A DNA stretch of 64,000 bases from GCA-003244245 sp052390115 (GTDB lineage Bacteria; Actinomycetota; Actinomycetes; Mycobacteriales; Pseudonocardiaceae). Location of the stretch: assembly GCA_052390115.1 (NCBI GenBank), contig JBQTHE010000011.1, positions 1-64,000 on the forward strand. Direction: 5' to 3'. The notes under the pieces are model-generated. The model was not told the DNA's origin. It saw nothing but the letters and a program-made list of their open reading frames with translations, and did not search any database. How positions within the stretch are numbered: the stretch's first letter is position 1; each line of letters starts with the position of its first letter. This document shows, in pieces, positions 48,545-58,034 of this stretch. The position numbers were made by a program, and so were the translations under genes.

Positions 48545-50536
48545 TTACCGTCGCACCGGCGCAGATTGGCCCGGGAGACGATCTAGGGGTGGCGGTGGCA
48601 GCGCGAACGCCACCACCGCATCGCCCATCTTTGTCCCCAGCCGCTTCCCATCCCCGCCGGCGGCAATCACTACGAACTGCCGGCCGCCGACGCGATACGT
48701 CATCGGCGTCGCCTGTGCACTCGCGGGCAGCGCGCCCTTCCAGAGCAGACGACCCGTCTCGATGTCGAACGCGCGCAGCGCTTCATCCATGGCGGCACCG
48801 ATGAACACGAGATCGCCGGCAATCAGCGCCCCACCAAGGTTGAACGAACCGAGCGCCTCGCCGTCGGGCGTGCCGGTCATGTTCCCGAGCGGTACCTCCC
48901 AGCTCACCCGACCGGAGCGCAGGTCGACTGCGCTCAACGTGCCCCACGGCGGCGCCGTGCACGGAATCCTGCCGGGCGTCACAAACGGGTAGCGGAACAT
49001 CGCGAATGGCGTGCCGGCCTGCTGCGCGAATTCGCCTCCAAGCCGATTGTTCGAGGGGTCATTCTGCGCGTCAGATTCCTGGTCGCGTGGGATGAGCCGC
49101 ACGATCATGGCGAATCGATTGGTGTTGACGATGACGCGCTCGCGATGGGGATCGAAGGCGAAGCCGCCCCAGTGCATGCCGCCGATTTGGCCGGGAAAGG
49201 CCAGCGATCCCCGCACTGTGGGCGGCGTGAACATCCCGTCCGAGCGCAGGCGCTCGAACTCGGCGCGACACCAGTCACGATCTGCGTCACTTGCTCCCCA
49301 CACCTGATCCGCCGTGAGCCCTTGCGGCACGAGCGGGCCGGGATGCGTGGGAAACGGCTGGGTCGGCGATGTGCGCTCGCCCGGCACGTCAGTCTGCGGC
49401 ACCGGTCGCTCCTCCACCGGGAACACCGGCTGGCCGGTCGCACGATCCAGGACGAACAGATGCCCCATCTTCGTGCCTGCTAGCACCACCGGAACGCGCC
49501 GGCCGTCCTTCGTGATCGTCGCGAGCACCGGCTGCGATGCCACGTCGTAGTCCCACAAGTCGTGGTGCACCACCTGAAAGTGCCACGCCACCTTCCCCGT
49601 CGCGGCGTGCAGGGCAACGATGGAGTTGGCGTATCGGTTGTCGCCCAGGCGCATGCCGCCATAGAAATCGGGGCTCGGGCTGCTCGTCGGCACGAACACC
49701 AGACCGCGTTCCTCGTCCGCGGTGATTACCGACCACACGTTCGCCGCGCCCGTGTGCGTCCTGCTCTCACCTTCCCACGTCTTCGCCGCAGGATCATCTG
49801 CGGTCGCCGGAATCGGATCCCAAGTCCAGCGAAGCGCGCCGGTTCGCGCGTCATAGGCACGAACGACGCCTCGTTCGAGATCTGCCGCGCGGTTGTCGCC
49901 GATTGCTGACCCGACGATGATGAGGTCTCCAATGATGGCCGGCGGCGATGTCACCTGGTAGGCGTTTGGACTGAGGACCCGGAAGCCGTCTTTCAAGCTG
50001 ACTTCGCCGTCACGGCCGAAGTCGCCGCATCGGCCGCCGGTCATCGCGTCGATCGCAAACAGCCGCGCATCGAGCGTGCCGAACACGATCCGTCGGCGAC
50101 ACGGTGCATCCGTTGCCGCCCGTCCATCGAGCCACGTCGACACGCCGCGCGAGGTCACCTCCGCGAACCGTGCTGTTCGATCGAGTTCAGGATCGAAGCG
50201 CCATCGTTCCGAGCCGGTTTCGGCGTCGAGCGCGATGACGCGGTTGAAGGGCGTGCTGACGAACAGGAGTCCGTCCACGACGATCGGCGTCGCTTCGAAT
50301 GCCGCCTTGCCCTTGGCCGCCGCCTCGAGACTCGCGTCGCCGGTGTGATAGGTCCAGGCAACCTCGAGGCGCGTGACGTTGCCTGGCCCGATGTCACGAA
50401 GATCCGAGTGGCGTCCGCCGCCGACGTTTCCGTAGGTCGTCCAGGTGACATCCTGCGGTGCGACGGTGGCGCATGAGGTGGCGACTGCCACCGTCGCGGC
50501 TATGAGCATCTTCCTGATGTTCATCACCTGCACCAT
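48545..50536 (-). CDS. PQQ-dependent alcohol/glucose dehydrogenase, lipoprotein
   Basis: The 663-aa quinoprotein begins with a signal peptide and lipobox (MLIAATVAVATSCATV), so it is probably anchored outside the membrane. Repeated beta-propeller blades show Trp docking motifs (ALDAETGSERWRFDP, AYDARTGALRWTWDP, ALHAATGKVAWHFQVVHHDLWDYD). It resembles the membrane glucose/quinate dehydrogenase group without their five N-terminal helices. No PQQ synthesis gene is in the window. Third codon positions are visibly less GC-biased than neighbours, and the closest style is acidobacterial or proteobacterial, so horizontal acquisition is likely. ATG 50524 is an alternative start. The PQQ calcium ligands were not checked individually. 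Confidence 0.8.
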   Translation of the reverse strand: MVQVMNIRKMLIAATVAVATSCATVAPQDVTWTTYGNVGGGRHSDLRDIGPGNVTRLEVAWTYHTGDASLEAAAKGKAAFEATPIVVDGLLFVSTPFNRVIALDAETGSERWRFDPELDRTARFAEVTSRGVSTWLDGRAATDAPCRRRIVFGTLDARLFAIDAMTGGRCGDFGRDGEVSLKDGFRVLSPNAYQVTSPPAIIGDLIIVGSAIGDNRAADLERGVVRAYDARTGALRWTWDPIPATADDPAAKTWEGESRTHTGAANVWSVITADEERGLVFVPTSSPSPDFYGGMRLGDNRYANSIVALHAATGKVAWHFQVVHHDLWDYDVASQPVLATITKDGRRVPVVLAGTKMGHLFVLDRATGQPVFPVEERPVPQTDVPGERTSPTQPFPTHPGPLVPQGLTADQVWGASDADRDWCRAEFERLRSDGMFTPPTVRGSLAFPGQIGGMHWGGFAFDPHRERVIVNTNRFAMIVRLIPRDQESDAQNDPSNNRLGGEFAQQAGTPFAMFRYPFVTPGRIPCTAPPWGTLSAVDLRSGRVSWEVPLGNMTGTPDGEALGSFNLGGALIAGDLVFIGAAMDEALRAFDIETGRLLWKGALPASAQATPMTYRVGGRQFVVIAAGGDGKRLGTKMGDAVVAFALPPPPLDRLPGQSAPVRR

Positions 50537-50625
50537 ACGGTGCGGCGTCCGTCCCCGGCTCGTATCCGCGCTGCCGCTGCTGCGAGCTCTCCCCGGGCGG
50601 AGCCGGCCCGATTCCGATTAGGCCT

Positions 50626-52326
50626 TCATTGCGGCCGCAGCGGTCGGTACTCCGGGTTCCACATCGCGGTTTCGACGGCGGTCGCCCAGTCGCGCCGCTC
50701 GACCCGCGCCACGCCCTCTTTCGCCGCGGCCGCGGCGACCCGCTCCGCTACGACGGCTGAGACCGCTCGGAGGTCGTTGACCTCCGGTAGCAGGGGGGCG
50801 CCGGGTGTGCTCGCGTCGACGAGGGCGGCCACGGCGTGTGCTGATGCGGTGAGCATGCCGTCGGTGACGAGCCGGGCGCCGCTGACGATGGTGCCGAGGC
50901 CCAGACCCGGGAACACCAGAGCATTGTTGGCCTGGGCGATGACGTAGGTGGTGCGCTCGTGGGTCAGCGGCGGGAAGGGGCTACCGGTTGCGATGAGCGC
51001 CCGGCCGTCGGTCCATGTGATCAGGTCGGCCGGTACCGCCTCGGCCAGGCTCGTCGGGTTGGACAGCGGCAGGATGACCGGTCGCTCGACGTGTCGTGCC
51101 ATCTCCCGGATCACGTCCTCGCTGAACGCCCCGGGGGTTGCGGACGTGCCGATCAGGACGGTCGGGCGGGTCCTTCGGACGACTTCAAGCAGGTCGACGC
51201 CACCGCCGGGCGCGTCGTGACGCCAGTTCGCGACCTCGGCGGCGGGGTGGGCGTACGGCCGCTGGAAGTCTCGCATCCGCGGCTGACCCTCGAGCAGAAG
51301 ACCACCGCGACCCAGGCCCCAGATCCGTTGCGTCACGGCATTGGCCGGCAACCCGTCCTGCGCCATCGCGTCCCGGATCTGGTCGGCGATCCCGATCCCG
51401 GCCGTCCCCGCGCCGCACACGACGACGCGCTGCTCCCTCAGTGGCGCCCCGGACGCCTTCGAGCCCGCCAGCACGGCCGCGAGCGCGACGGCGCCGGTGC
51501 CCTGCATGTCGTCGTTGAAGGTGCAGATCGAATTGCGGTAGCGCCGCAGGATCCGGGTGGCGTTGTTCGTGCCGAGGTCTTCCCAGTGCAGCAGCGCGCG
51601 GGGGAACCTCTTGGTCGCAGCCTCCACGAACGCGTCGACGAAGGCGTGGTAGCGCTCGTCGCCGACGCGGGGGTGCCGGTTGCCGACATAGAACGGGTCG
51701 TCGAGGAGTTCGGGGTTGTTCGTGCCGGCGTCGAGCACCACTGGCAGGACCCGGGTGGGGTCGATTCCCGCTGCGGCGGTGTAGACGGCGAGCTTGCCGA
51801 TCGCGATGGCGATCCCGCCTGCGCCCCAATCGCCGATGCCGAGGATGCCCTCGCCGTCGGTGACCACGATGAGATCGACATCGTCGGCGCCGAGTCCGTA
51901 GTTGCCCAGCGAGTCAGCGATGCCGTCCGGGTCGTCTGAGTCGTCGACGGACAGGTAGACCCCGCCCGGCCGCCGGAACTCACGGCTGAACCGCTGGATC
52001 ATGGTGCCGATCGTCGGGGTGTACACGATCGGCAGCATCTCCGGCAGATGGTTGAGCAGGAGCCGGTAGAAGAGCACCTGGTTGCGGCTCAACAGACCGC
52101 CGAGGAACACCGCCTTGCCGACGTCACCGGCGATCTCGGAGTACTGCTGGTAGGCCCGCGCGGCTTGGTCGTGCAGCGTGAGAACCGCAGGCGGAAGCAG
52201 CCCGGTCAGACCGAGTGCCACCCGCTCGGCGAGCGGGAACCCGGTCCCCTTGTTCAGGGCCGGGTCGCTCAGCAGCTCGCGACCCCGCAGCGGGGTCGTC
52301 CGGCTCCTGTCAGGGAAATTCTGCAT
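50626..52326 (-). CDS. maeA: NAD-type malic enzyme
   Basis: The 566-aa large-type malic enzyme decarboxylates malate to pyruvate. It begins with GRELLSDPALNKGTGFPLAER. LPIVYTPTIGTMIQRFS holds the catalytic Tyr, DGEGILGIGDWGAGGIAIAIGK is the characteristic loop, and the cofactor fold is VVCGAGTAGIGIADQI. The usual FEDF metal motif reads LHWEDLGTNNATRIL, keeping the acidic residues. CTFNDDMQGTGAVALAAVL is conserved. It supplies NADH and pyruvate. No operon partner is seen. Confidence 0.92.
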   Translation of the reverse strand: MQNFPDRSRTTPLRGRELLSDPALNKGTGFPLAERVALGLTGLLPPAVLTLHDQAARAYQQYSEIAGDVGKAVFLGGLLSRNQVLFYRLLLNHLPEMLPIVYTPTIGTMIQRFSREFRRPGGVYLSVDDSDDPDGIADSLGNYGLGADDVDLIVVTDGEGILGIGDWGAGGIAIAIGKLAVYTAAAGIDPTRVLPVVLDAGTNNPELLDDPFYVGNRHPRVGDERYHAFVDAFVEAATKRFPRALLHWEDLGTNNATRILRRYRNSICTFNDDMQGTGAVALAAVLAGSKASGAPLREQRVVVCGAGTAGIGIADQIRDAMAQDGLPANAVTQRIWGLGRGGLLLEGQPRMRDFQRPYAHPAAEVANWRHDAPGGGVDLLEVVRRTRPTVLIGTSATPGAFSEDVIREMARHVERPVILPLSNPTSLAEAVPADLITWTDGRALIATGSPFPPLTHERTTYVIAQANNALVFPGLGLGTIVSGARLVTDGMLTASAHAVAALVDASTPGAPLLPEVNDLRAVSAVVAERVAAAAAKEGVARVERRDWATAVETAMWNPEYRPLRPQ

Positions 52327-52707
52327 GGGATGTGCGTTACACCTCGCCGTCGTCTGGGGCCAGGGCTATGTCTGACGGAAAGCGTTGCAGTTCGTGGCTG
52401 TACGCCTGCTCCCGGGGTTCTTCTCACTAGCGCCCAAGCGGCGCTAGGGGCATCCGGTCGGCGGGACGCGGCGCCATCAGCGGCCAGCTGGTGCGCAGCG
52501 CACCCGACCTACGCGTGCCTCCACCCCACCGTAACCGCCATTCGGCTCCGAATAGCGCTTGACAGGACCGCAGAACCGCCATTCGGCTCCGAATGGCAAT
52601 GCTCAGGGAAAGGACTATCGGGCGGGGACCTGATATTCGATCGCGGGGGCCGTGTCTGCTGCGGCAGCATGGACGGGCTGGCTGCTCGGAGGTGCTGAGG
52701 AGGACGG
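52327..52707. other. 381-bp spacer containing the paired palindromes
   Basis: No gene on either strand. It separates the divergent malic enzyme and ABC exporter genes, so it must contain both promoters, which I cannot pinpoint. Its main structure is the REP-like pair at 52536-52597. The exporter has a usable RBS (GAGGAGGA, near 52697). Confidence 0.6.
52536..52597. repeat. paired REP-like palindromes, intergenic copy
   Basis: CGCCATTCGGCTCCGAATAGCG (52536-52557, one mismatch between arms) and GCCATTCGGCTCCGAATGGC (52578-52597, perfect 9-bp arms around CT) have cores 41 bp apart. They are the reverse-complement form of the units at 43807-43871. Each would fold as a tight hairpin. Confidence 0.85.
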
Positions 52708-54582
52708 ATGGCTGCGCCCGAATCACCCGACGACACGGAGGCGCCGCGCCGCGGTTCGCCCGCGCGCAAGTCGGCGGTATTGCTGGCGCTGCGCTACTAC
52801 GGCCGTGAGCTTGCACGCAACCGACTGGTCGCCCTACCCGCGCTGTTGTTGCCGGCGCTGGGAAACACCTGCCTGTTCTACCTCGCTCCACTGATCGTTG
52901 CCCAGCTCGCGGGCCGCCTCGCCAGCGGTGCGGACACCGGCGCTGCGACGGTGCTGCCCTATGTGCTCGGCTTCGCCGCCCTGATGCTCCTGGCGGAGGC
53001 CCTGTGGCGGGTCGGCGTGCACTGCTTGAACCGCACGGACGGCCGCGGGATCGAGCACCTGTACGTGGTCGGCATGAACGAGTTGCTTGCCAAAGACGCG
53101 GCTTTCTTCCACGACAACTTCGCCGGTTCGTTGACCAAGCGCGCGCTGAGCTTCGCCGCGCGGTTCGAGGAGTTCGTCGACACGCTCGCATTCTCCGTCG
53201 TCGCCAGAATCCTGCCGCTGGTGTTCGCGTCGGTGATCCTCTGGCACTACGACCCACTCCTCGTCGTCGTTCTTGTCGGCCTCATCGTGGTCACCGGGCT
53301 GATCATCGCGCCGCTTGTCCGTCGCCGGCAGGCACTCGTGGATCAGCGGGAGGCCGCCATCGCACGAGTGTCCGGCCACGTTGCGGACAGCCTGATGAAC
53401 ATGGACACGGTGCGAGCCTTCGCGGCTGAGGATCGTGAGGCCGCCGAACACAAGACACGAGTCGCCGAACAGCGCATGCTCGCCATCCGATCCTGGGACT
53501 ACGCCAACCTGCGCATCGACACCCTGGTCGCGCCGATGTCCGTGCTCACCAACGCACTCGGCCTGTTTCTCGCCGTCAGCCTCGGCGGCGGGCAGCTCGG
53601 CGTGGAGGCGATCGTGGTGACCTTTGCTTACTACTCGAATGCGACACGGATCATGTTCGAGTTCAACCAGATCTACCGGCGGCTGGAGAGCTCCCTGACC
53701 GAAGCCGCCCAATTCACCGAACTGCTACTCACCCCGCCGACCGTATGCGATCCGGTCTCGCCGGAGCCGCTGCAACCGACGACAGCGGACGTGCGCTTCG
53801 AGCAGGTGACCTTTGCTTACGCCGGCGCACCGCCGCTGTTCACCGGCCTCGACCTGACCGTACCCAGCGGCACCAAGATCGGTCTCGTCGGCCGCTCCGG
53901 CGGCGGCAAGAGCACCCTCACCCGGCTGCTACTGCGGTTGATGGATATCGACGAAGGTCGCATCCTCGTCGGCGGTCAGGACATCTCACAGCTACGCCAG
54001 GCAGACCTGCGCAGTCTGATCGCCTACGTACCACAGGACCCGGCCATGTTCCACCGGACGCTGCGCGACAACATCGCGTTCGCCAGGCCGGGCGCCAGCG
54101 ACGCCGAGATCCACCGTGCCGCGCACGCGGCACACGTCACCGAGTTCGCCGAGGCCCTGCCCGACGGTCTCGACACGATGGTCGGGGAACGCGGGGTCAA
54201 GCTGTCCGGCGGCCAGCGCCAGCGGGTCGCGATCGCCCGCGCCATCCTGCGCGATGCGCCGATCCTGCTGCTCGACGAGGCGACCAGCGCGCTGGACTCG
54301 GAAAGTGAGATCCTGATCCAACAAGCCCTGTGGCGGCTCATGGACGGCCGGACCGCGCTCGTGGTGGCTCATCGGCTGAGCACTGTCGCGCGAATGGACC
54401 AGCTCGTCGTCCTCGACCGCGGCCGGATCGTCGAGCAGGGCACCCACGCAGAGCTGCTTCAGATACAGGGCACCTACGCCAGGCTCTGGCACCACCAGTC
54501 CGGCGGATTCCTCGACGACAACGCTGTCATGTCGTCGTTCGACGACGCGAACAGCCAGATCAACAAATCCAGCGTGTTCTGA
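52708..54582 (+). CDS. ABC exporter (fused transmembrane and ATPase domains)
   Basis: The 624-aa half-transporter of the MsbA/multidrug type has six helices between residues 30 and 320. The ATPase domain has Walker A GLVGRSGGGKSTLTRLLLR near residue 395, Q-loop YVPQDPAMFHRTLRDNIAFA, signature KLSGGQRQRVAIARAIL, Walker B ILLLDEATSALD and the H-loop LVVAHRLSTVARMD. It would act as a homodimer. A single gene with its own RBS and no partner. The substrate, perhaps a lipid or drug, is unknown. Confidence 0.88.
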   Translation: MAAPESPDDTEAPRRGSPARKSAVLLALRYYGRELARNRLVALPALLLPALGNTCLFYLAPLIVAQLAGRLASGADTGAATVLPYVLGFAALMLLAEALWRVGVHCLNRTDGRGIEHLYVVGMNELLAKDAAFFHDNFAGSLTKRALSFAARFEEFVDTLAFSVVARILPLVFASVILWHYDPLLVVVLVGLIVVTGLIIAPLVRRRQALVDQREAAIARVSGHVADSLMNMDTVRAFAAEDREAAEHKTRVAEQRMLAIRSWDYANLRIDTLVAPMSVLTNALGLFLAVSLGGGQLGVEAIVVTFAYYSNATRIMFEFNQIYRRLESSLTEAAQFTELLLTPPTVCDPVSPEPLQPTTADVRFEQVTFAYAGAPPLFTGLDLTVPSGTKIGLVGRSGGGKSTLTRLLLRLMDIDEGRILVGGQDISQLRQADLRSLIAYVPQDPAMFHRTLRDNIAFARPGASDAEIHRAAHAAHVTEFAEALPDGLDTMVGERGVKLSGGQRQRVAIARAILRDAPILLLDEATSALDSESEILIQQALWRLMDGRTALVVAHRLSTVARMDQLVVLDRGRIVEQGTHAELLQIQGTYARLWHHQSGGFLDDNAVMSSFDDANSQINKSSVF

Positions 54583-54769
54583 GACCAGACAGAAATGCGG
54601 CGGGACTTGAGCCCCACGCCGCTGACCTGAGAACTTGCAGCTCGGTCACTGCTGGCGCGGCGCCCTGGCCCGGAAGTTCACCCAGTCGGGGTTGGCCGGA
54701 TGTATTTACCAGGCATCGCTCATCCTCCTGCCGTGGGGGGCCATTCTGGACCGCCGGCTCCTGCGAGGA

Positions 54770-54806
54770 AAACAGGTAACTCCGAGGAATGCGCGAAACA
54801 GGTAAC
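54770..54806 (+). promoter_or_regulatory. 11-bp direct repeats upstream of the HPPD gene
   Basis: AAACAGGTAAC occurs at 54770-54780 and 54796-54806, 26 bp apart, each preceded by GAGGAA within 16 bp. They lie 67-103 bp before the start of the dioxygenase gene, a suitable place for an activator or repressor. No neighbouring regulator is seen. The rest of the 290-bp spacer (54583-54872) holds no gene. Confidence 0.4.
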
Positions 54807-54872
54807 GCACGTCGCTCACACGAAATGTCCCGCAGCTTCGCGGGCCCAGAGTTGAGAAGCCAGGAGGACAGC

Positions 54873-56051
54873 ATGACCACGACCCTGCCGCGCGACGGGG
54901 ACGTCCCGCTGGACGCACTAGTCGGCGCCGTGGCGCATGACCTGGCGGGAGATCCGTTCCCGGTGATCGACATGGATCACCTGCGATTCGCGGTCGGCAA
55001 CGCCCGGCAAGCGGCGCACTACTACTCCACCGTGTTCGGGATGACCCGGGTGGCCTACCGCGGCCCGGAGACCGGCCACCGCGACCACGCCGAGTATGTG
55101 CTGGTGTCTGGCCGAGCCCGCTTTGTGCTGACCGGTGAGGCGCGCCCGGGGATGGCGGCGGGTGAGCACGTCAAGGTTCACGGTGACGGCGTGATCGACC
55201 TCGCCTTGGAGGTCCCGGACGTGGATCGGGCAATCGCACACGCGCGTACCCAGGGCGCGATCGTGGTGGAAGATCCGCACAACACCAGCGATGAACACGG
55301 CACTGTCCGGTCCGCCGCTATCGCCTGCTATGGCGATACCCGGCATACGCTGGTCGACCGGTCCGGTTACTCCGGAGTTTTTCTGCCGGGTTTCGTCGCC
55401 GCGGAACCGATTTTTCAGGGCAAACCGGCGCAGCATCCGAAGCAATACTTCCAGGCCATCGACCACTGCGCGGCCAACGTTGACCTCGGTCATATGAACA
55501 ACTGGGTGCGTTTCTATAACCGGGTGATGGGTTTCATCAACCTTAAAGAATTCATCGGTGACGACATCGCTACCGAATACTCCGCGCTGATGGCTAAGGT
55601 CGTCGCCAGTGGAAACCACCGGGTGAAGTTCCCGGTGAACGAGCCCTCAGTGGGCCAGCGGCGTTCGCAGATTGCCGAGTATCTGGAGTTCTACGGCGGT
55701 CCCGGAGTGCAGCACATCGGGTTGGCCACGAACGATATCGTGGCCAGCGTCCGGGCGATGCGCGAGATGGGGATGGAATTCTTGAGCACCCCGATCGCCT
55801 ACTACGACGCACTCGATGACTGGGTCGGTGAGACCAGGGTCCCGGTCGAGATCCTGCGGGAACTGGGCATCCTGGTCGACCGCGATGAGGACGGCTACCT
55901 GTTGCAGATCTTCACCAAGCCGGCCCAGGACCGCCCCACCGTGTTTTTTGAGCTCATCGAGCGGCACGGCTCGCTGGGCTTCGGCAAAAACAACATCAAG
56001 GCCCTGTTCGAGGCCATCGAACGCGAACAGGCCCGCCGCGGCAACCTCTAG
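54873..56051 (+). CDS. hpd: 4-hydroxyphenylpyruvate dioxygenase
   Basis: The 392-aa Fe(II) dioxygenase converts 4-hydroxyphenylpyruvate to homogentisate in tyrosine breakdown. The iron ligands are visible: His in QAIDHCAANV near residue 198, His in PGVQHIGLATND near residue 281 and Glu in VFFELIERHG near residue 360. The C-terminal helix RHGSLGFGKNNIKALFEAIE is typical of HPPD. ATG 54873 has AGGAGGA upstream; the longer frame has none. The following FAD monooxygenase gene starts 10 bp after its stop. No homogentisate dioxygenase is in the window. Confidence 0.93.
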   Translation: MTTTLPRDGDVPLDALVGAVAHDLAGDPFPVIDMDHLRFAVGNARQAAHYYSTVFGMTRVAYRGPETGHRDHAEYVLVSGRARFVLTGEARPGMAAGEHVKVHGDGVIDLALEVPDVDRAIAHARTQGAIVVEDPHNTSDEHGTVRSAAIACYGDTRHTLVDRSGYSGVFLPGFVAAEPIFQGKPAQHPKQYFQAIDHCAANVDLGHMNNWVRFYNRVMGFINLKEFIGDDIATEYSALMAKVVASGNHRVKFPVNEPSVGQRRSQIAEYLEFYGGPGVQHIGLATNDIVASVRAMREMGMEFLSTPIAYYDALDDWVGETRVPVEILRELGILVDRDEDGYLLQIFTKPAQDRPTVFFELIERHGSLGFGKNNIKALFEAIEREQARRGNL

Positions 56052-56061
56052 GCCTGGTGCA

Positions 56062-57642
56062 ATGGGGCTGATCTGCGGGGCCGGCCCGGTGGGACTGGTC
56101 ACCGCGCTACTGCTGGCCCGCTGGGGGGTGCCCAGCACGGTGCTGGAGGCAGCGCCGGAACGGGACGTCTCGGGCTCGCGGGCGATCTGTGTGCAGCGTG
56201 ACGTGCTGGAGATATTCGACCGGATCGGCTGTGCAGGCCCGATGCTCGCCGAAGGCGTCACCTGGTCGGTGGGGCGCACCTTCTACCGCGAACACGAACT
56301 GTTCACCACAACGTTTCCGGACCCGGGCTGTTCACCGCTACCACCGTGGATCAACCTCTCACAGGCCCGCACCGAGCGCCACCTGCTCGACGCGGTCCAG
56401 GCCAGCCCTCTGGTCGACCTGCGTTTGGGCCACCGCGTGGTCGCACTAACCCAAGATCGCGCCGGGGTCGAGGTCACCACCGACGGTGGGCGGCGGCTGC
56501 GCGCTTCATGGCTCGTCGCAGCCGACGGAGCCCGCAGCAGCGTGCGCCAGCTGCTCGGCGTCGGCTTCCCCGGGCATTCCTTCACCGACCAGTTCCTCAT
56601 CGCCGACATCCGGGCTGAGCTGCCCTTCCCCAACGAGCGACGGTTCTACTTCGACCCAGAGTGGAACCCCGGGCGCCAGGTACTGGTACACGAACAGCCG
56701 GACTCTGTATGGCGGATCGACTGGCAGGTCCCCGCGGACTACGACCTGGCTGCCGAGCGCGCCCGGGGTGCCCTGGACACGCGCATCCGCCGAATCGTTG
56801 GGCAACAGCCCTACGAGATCGTGTGGCTGTCGGTGTACCGCTTCCATGAGCGGGTCGCCGACCAGTTCCGAATCGGACGGGTGTTTCTCGCCGGGGACGC
56901 CGCGCACCTGTTCGCCCCTTTCGGCGCACGAGGCCTGAACTCCGGAGTCCAGGACGCCGAGAACCTGGCCTGGAAACTCGCCGCAGCACACCACGGCTGG
57001 ATCACGGGTCACGACGCCCAGCGACTGCTTGACACCTACTCCCAGGAGCGGCACCCCGCAGCGCTGGAGAACCTGCGCGTCACCAACACCACCATGCAGT
57101 TCCTGGTGCCCCAAGACGAAGCCGCCCGAACCCGCCGCCGCGAGGCGTTGGACCGAGCGGTGCACGACGCCGACGCCCGAGAGCTCATCGACTCCGGAAA
57201 GCTCGCCGAGCCCTACTGGTACCTCCACTCACCACTCACCACCCCAGACCTGGCAGCTGCACACCTCCCGACCGCACCCGGGATGCCACGCCCCCCGGTG
57301 CCAGGCGTGCTATGCCCGGACGCACCCTGCCACGTGCCCGAGCAACCCGGCGTGACCCGGCTACGCCAGTTGTTCGGAGCCGGATTCGTCGCACTCACCC
57401 CACGCCGGCCAGTTCCCCTCCCCAACACCAGAATCCCGCTCACCAGCTACGCCCTGCCCGCCATCGACCCCACCGGGGCCGTACGACGAGCCCTGCAAGC
57501 CACCGAGCACAGTGCGCACCTAGTCCGCCCGGACGGCCACCTCGCCGCCGTGCTACCAAGCCTCAACACCGCAGCCCTCGCCACCGCATTACACCGGAGC
57601 TGCGGACAAAACACCCTCGGTGGCAACGAATGTTGCACATGA
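56062..57642 (+). CDS. FAD-dependent aromatic monooxygenase (PHBH/MhpA type)
   Basis: The 526-aa class A flavin monooxygenase has the FAD motif GAGPVGLVTALLLARWG at residues 6-22, WLVAADGARSSVRQLLGV (DG motif) and GRVFLAGDAAHLFAPFGARGLNSGVQDAENLAWK (GD motif, split here). The C-terminal thioredoxin-like domain places it with MhpA/pentachlorophenol-hydroxylase relatives. The first strand is short, so the true start may differ slightly from ATG 56062. It is almost certainly cotranscribed with hpd and probably hydroxylates an aromatic acid derived from tyrosine. The exact substrate is inference. Confidence 0.85.
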   Translation: MGLICGAGPVGLVTALLLARWGVPSTVLEAAPERDVSGSRAICVQRDVLEIFDRIGCAGPMLAEGVTWSVGRTFYREHELFTTTFPDPGCSPLPPWINLSQARTERHLLDAVQASPLVDLRLGHRVVALTQDRAGVEVTTDGGRRLRASWLVAADGARSSVRQLLGVGFPGHSFTDQFLIADIRAELPFPNERRFYFDPEWNPGRQVLVHEQPDSVWRIDWQVPADYDLAAERARGALDTRIRRIVGQQPYEIVWLSVYRFHERVADQFRIGRVFLAGDAAHLFAPFGARGLNSGVQDAENLAWKLAAAHHGWITGHDAQRLLDTYSQERHPAALENLRVTNTTMQFLVPQDEAARTRRREALDRAVHDADARELIDSGKLAEPYWYLHSPLTTPDLAAAHLPTAPGMPRPPVPGVLCPDAPCHVPEQPGVTRLRQLFGAGFVALTPRRPVPLPNTRIPLTSYALPAIDPTGAVRRALQATEHSAHLVRPDGHLAAVLPSLNTAALATALHRSCGQNTLGGNECCT

Positions 57643-57759
57643 GCACGGCGACATCCCCACGCAGGCCGGCACGGCCAGCGATGGGCCCTACCCGGGCGGC
57701 GCGAGCAGTGCTCCCGTGCGCCCCGATCGGTGCCAGACACAGTGCATCACGGCATCACG

Positions 57760-57776
57760 ATCATAGATGCTATGAT
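57760..57776. promoter_or_regulatory. inverted repeat operator of the VapBC module
   Basis: ATCATAG-ATG-CTATGAT is a perfect 7-bp inverted repeat with a 3-bp centre, ending 3 bp before the antitoxin ATG. Toxin-antitoxin complexes typically repress their own promoter at such sites. An AT-rich hexamer TATGAT within it resembles a -10 box. Confidence 0.6.
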
Positions 57777-57779
57777 GTG

Positions 57780-58034
57780 ATGGTGCGTACCACCGTCACG
57801 CTCGATCCGGACACCGCCGCCCTCGTCCAGCGGCGGATGCGCGAGCGCGGGATCTCGTTCAAGCAGGCGCTGAACGACGCCATCCGCGCCGGCGCGGATC
57901 GGACGGGACGTCCGCCTTTCCGCACTGCGACGGCCCCGCTCGGCACGCCTACCGTGAACCTGGATCGAGCACTGCAACTCGCCGCGGACCTTGAGGACGA
58001 GGAGCTCACCCGCAGGATGCGGCTGGGCAAGTGA
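57780..58034 (+). CDS. vapB: VapB-type antitoxin
   Basis: The 84-aa protein has a ribbon-helix-helix N terminus (VRTTVTLDPDTAALVQRRMR), then a helical toxin-binding tail (VNLDRALQLAADLEDEELTR). It overlaps the toxin gene by GTGA. It should neutralise the PIN toxin and bind the operator at 57760-57776. Upstream is a 137-bp spacer after the monooxygenase. Confidence 0.82.
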   Translation: MVRTTVTLDPDTAALVQRRMRERGISFKQALNDAIRAGADRTGRPPFRTATAPLGTPTVNLDRALQLAADLEDEELTRRMRLGK

